Positions 60,872 through 64,000 of a stretch of DNA of 64,000 nucleotides are shown in pieces. Within the stretch, counting starts at the first letter, position 1; the number at the start of each line of letters is the position of its first letter. The stretch is from contig NZ_CANKZA010000001.1 of the NCBI RefSeq assembly GCF_947488465.1, positions 558,001 to 622,000 of the forward strand, read 5' to 3'. Below the pieces are notes generated by a model. The model searched no databases, had not been told where the DNA came from, and worked only from the letters and a program-made list of their open reading frames with translations. The stretch is from an uncultured Microbacterium sp. (lineage in GTDB: Bacteria > Actinomycetota > Actinomycetes > Actinomycetales > Microbacteriaceae). A program made the position numbers and the translations under genes.

Positions 60872-61699
60872 GGGATTCTCCACGGTACAGGGCGGCACGC
60901 GCATCGATGCGGCCCGCGAGGTCATCAGGTCCCGCCGACAGGATGCTCCGGCTCTCGCTCGCGATCACGGCGGGCGCGAGGGGTCCGAAGATGCGCGACA
61001 GGTCGGCTGGCTCGGCGCCCTGAGCACCGAAACCGGGCGCGAGGAGCGGGAGCGCGCGGTCGAACGGCACGTCGAGCCCGCGCGCCGCGAGATCGACCGT
61101 CGCGCCGACCACGAGCCCGAGGGAGGACCACTCGCCCGCGTCGGCGTCACTGTCGTAGGCCGCGACGTCCGCGGCGATCGAGCGCGCAACCGAGCCGTGC
61201 GCGGTCCGCGCCGACTGGATGCCGCTCCCCTCGGGATTGCTCGTGGCAGCCAGGACGAACACGCCCTTGCCCTGGGCGAGCGCCAGGTCGAACGTCCCGG
61301 ACAGGGCGCCGACGCCGAGGTACGGGTTCACCGTGAGAGCGTCCGCCTCCAGCGGCGAGCCCGCCGTGAGCCACGCGGCTGCGTATGCATCCATCGTGGT
61401 GCCGATATCGCCGCGCTTGGCGTCGGCGATCACCAGGAGCTCTGCGGCACGCGCGGCCGCCAAGACCTCCTCCAGCGCGGCGAATCCAGCCGCACCGAAG
61501 CGTTCGAAGAACGACACCTGGGGCTTCACGACCGCGACCCGACCGGCGGCCGCATCGACGACCCGGAGCCCGAACTCACGGACTCCGGACGCATCGACCG
61601 GCAGCCCCCATGCCCGCAGCAGCGCTTCGTGTGGATCGATGCCCACGCACAAGGCCCCTCGCGCGGCCAGTCCGGCGCGCAGTCGTGCCCCGAACGTCG

Positions 61700-61703
<4 letters not shown>
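60864..61703 (-). CDS. pyrF: Orotidine 5'-phosphate decarboxylase
   Basis: 279 aa, last step of UMP synthesis. Long actinobacterial type. The catalytic charge network is in [20 protein letters not shown]. It starts [20 protein letters not shown]. Phosphate-binding segments are near [14 protein letters not shown]. The start overlaps the carB stop by 4 bp (GTGA), and its end overlaps gmk by 8 bp. Confidence 0.93.

Positions 61704-64000
<2,297 letters not shown>

Overview
The window is high-GC DNA from an actinobacterium, most likely family Microbacteriaceae and plausibly Microbacterium. Lineage markers include RbpA, the PafB/PafC WYL pair, an ANTAR response regulator beside polA, the HGxxPAAW and Trp-operon membrane proteins inside the trp/his cluster, a DUF6458-type small membrane protein, a PriA without helicase motifs and a guanylate kinase fused to an actinobacterial IHF-like domain. 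No ribosomal RNA, CRISPR array, integrase or transposase was found. The only tRNA is tRNA-Leu(CAA). The first (trmI) and last (carB) genes are cut by the window edges.

Layout. 1-9.5 kb: trmI, an FKBP lipoprotein, pafB-pafC-tatA-tatC-helY, lnt, then rbpA on the other strand. 9.6-15.8 kb: a glycerophosphodiester phosphodiesterase with an SPFH/NfeD membrane pair, a short-chain reductase, an HdeD-like protein, an AEC permease and a ChrA chromate transporter. About 15.8-25.1 kb is an accessory block with many unrecognised, secreted or lipid-anchored products. It holds a bacterial PARP with WGR, helical and catalytic parts, a cutinase-VWA-PKD surface protein, an RCC1-like protein, several lipoproteins and a CPBP-protease remnant. 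25.2-34 kb: a zinc-ribbon protein, an SRPBCC/SUMF1 pair, two MFS transporters, an SGNH hydrolase, an LLM flavin enzyme and a DUF885 peptidase-like protein. 34-64 kb is mostly housekeeping: polA, a thioesterase, the ANTAR regulator, tRNA-Leu, pyk, gltBD, lgt, trpA/B/C with two small membrane proteins, hisI/F/G/E, a decayed glutaminase-STAS gene, rpe, rsmB-fmt-priA-metK, rpoZ, mIHF-gmk, pyrF and carB.

Functional themes. The envelope is well represented: Tat translocase (tatAC), lipoprotein maturation (lgt, lnt) and at least four predicted lipoproteins or surface proteins. Nitrogen and amino-acid metabolism (gltBD, trp, his, carB/pyrF, metK) dominates the right half, often with 1-8 bp start/stop overlaps that imply translational coupling. 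A TAnnnT -10 box 6-7 nt before a GTG or ATG occurs at 16 gene starts. This indicates leaderless transcription and was used to fix several starts.

Best leads: the complete WGR-PARP in the island with its small divergent neighbour, the cutinase-VWA-PKD fusion, the apparent absence of the pupylation/proteasome genes between trmI and pafB, the absence of trpE from the his-trp cluster, and the glutaminase-STAS pseudogene that keeps its promoter.
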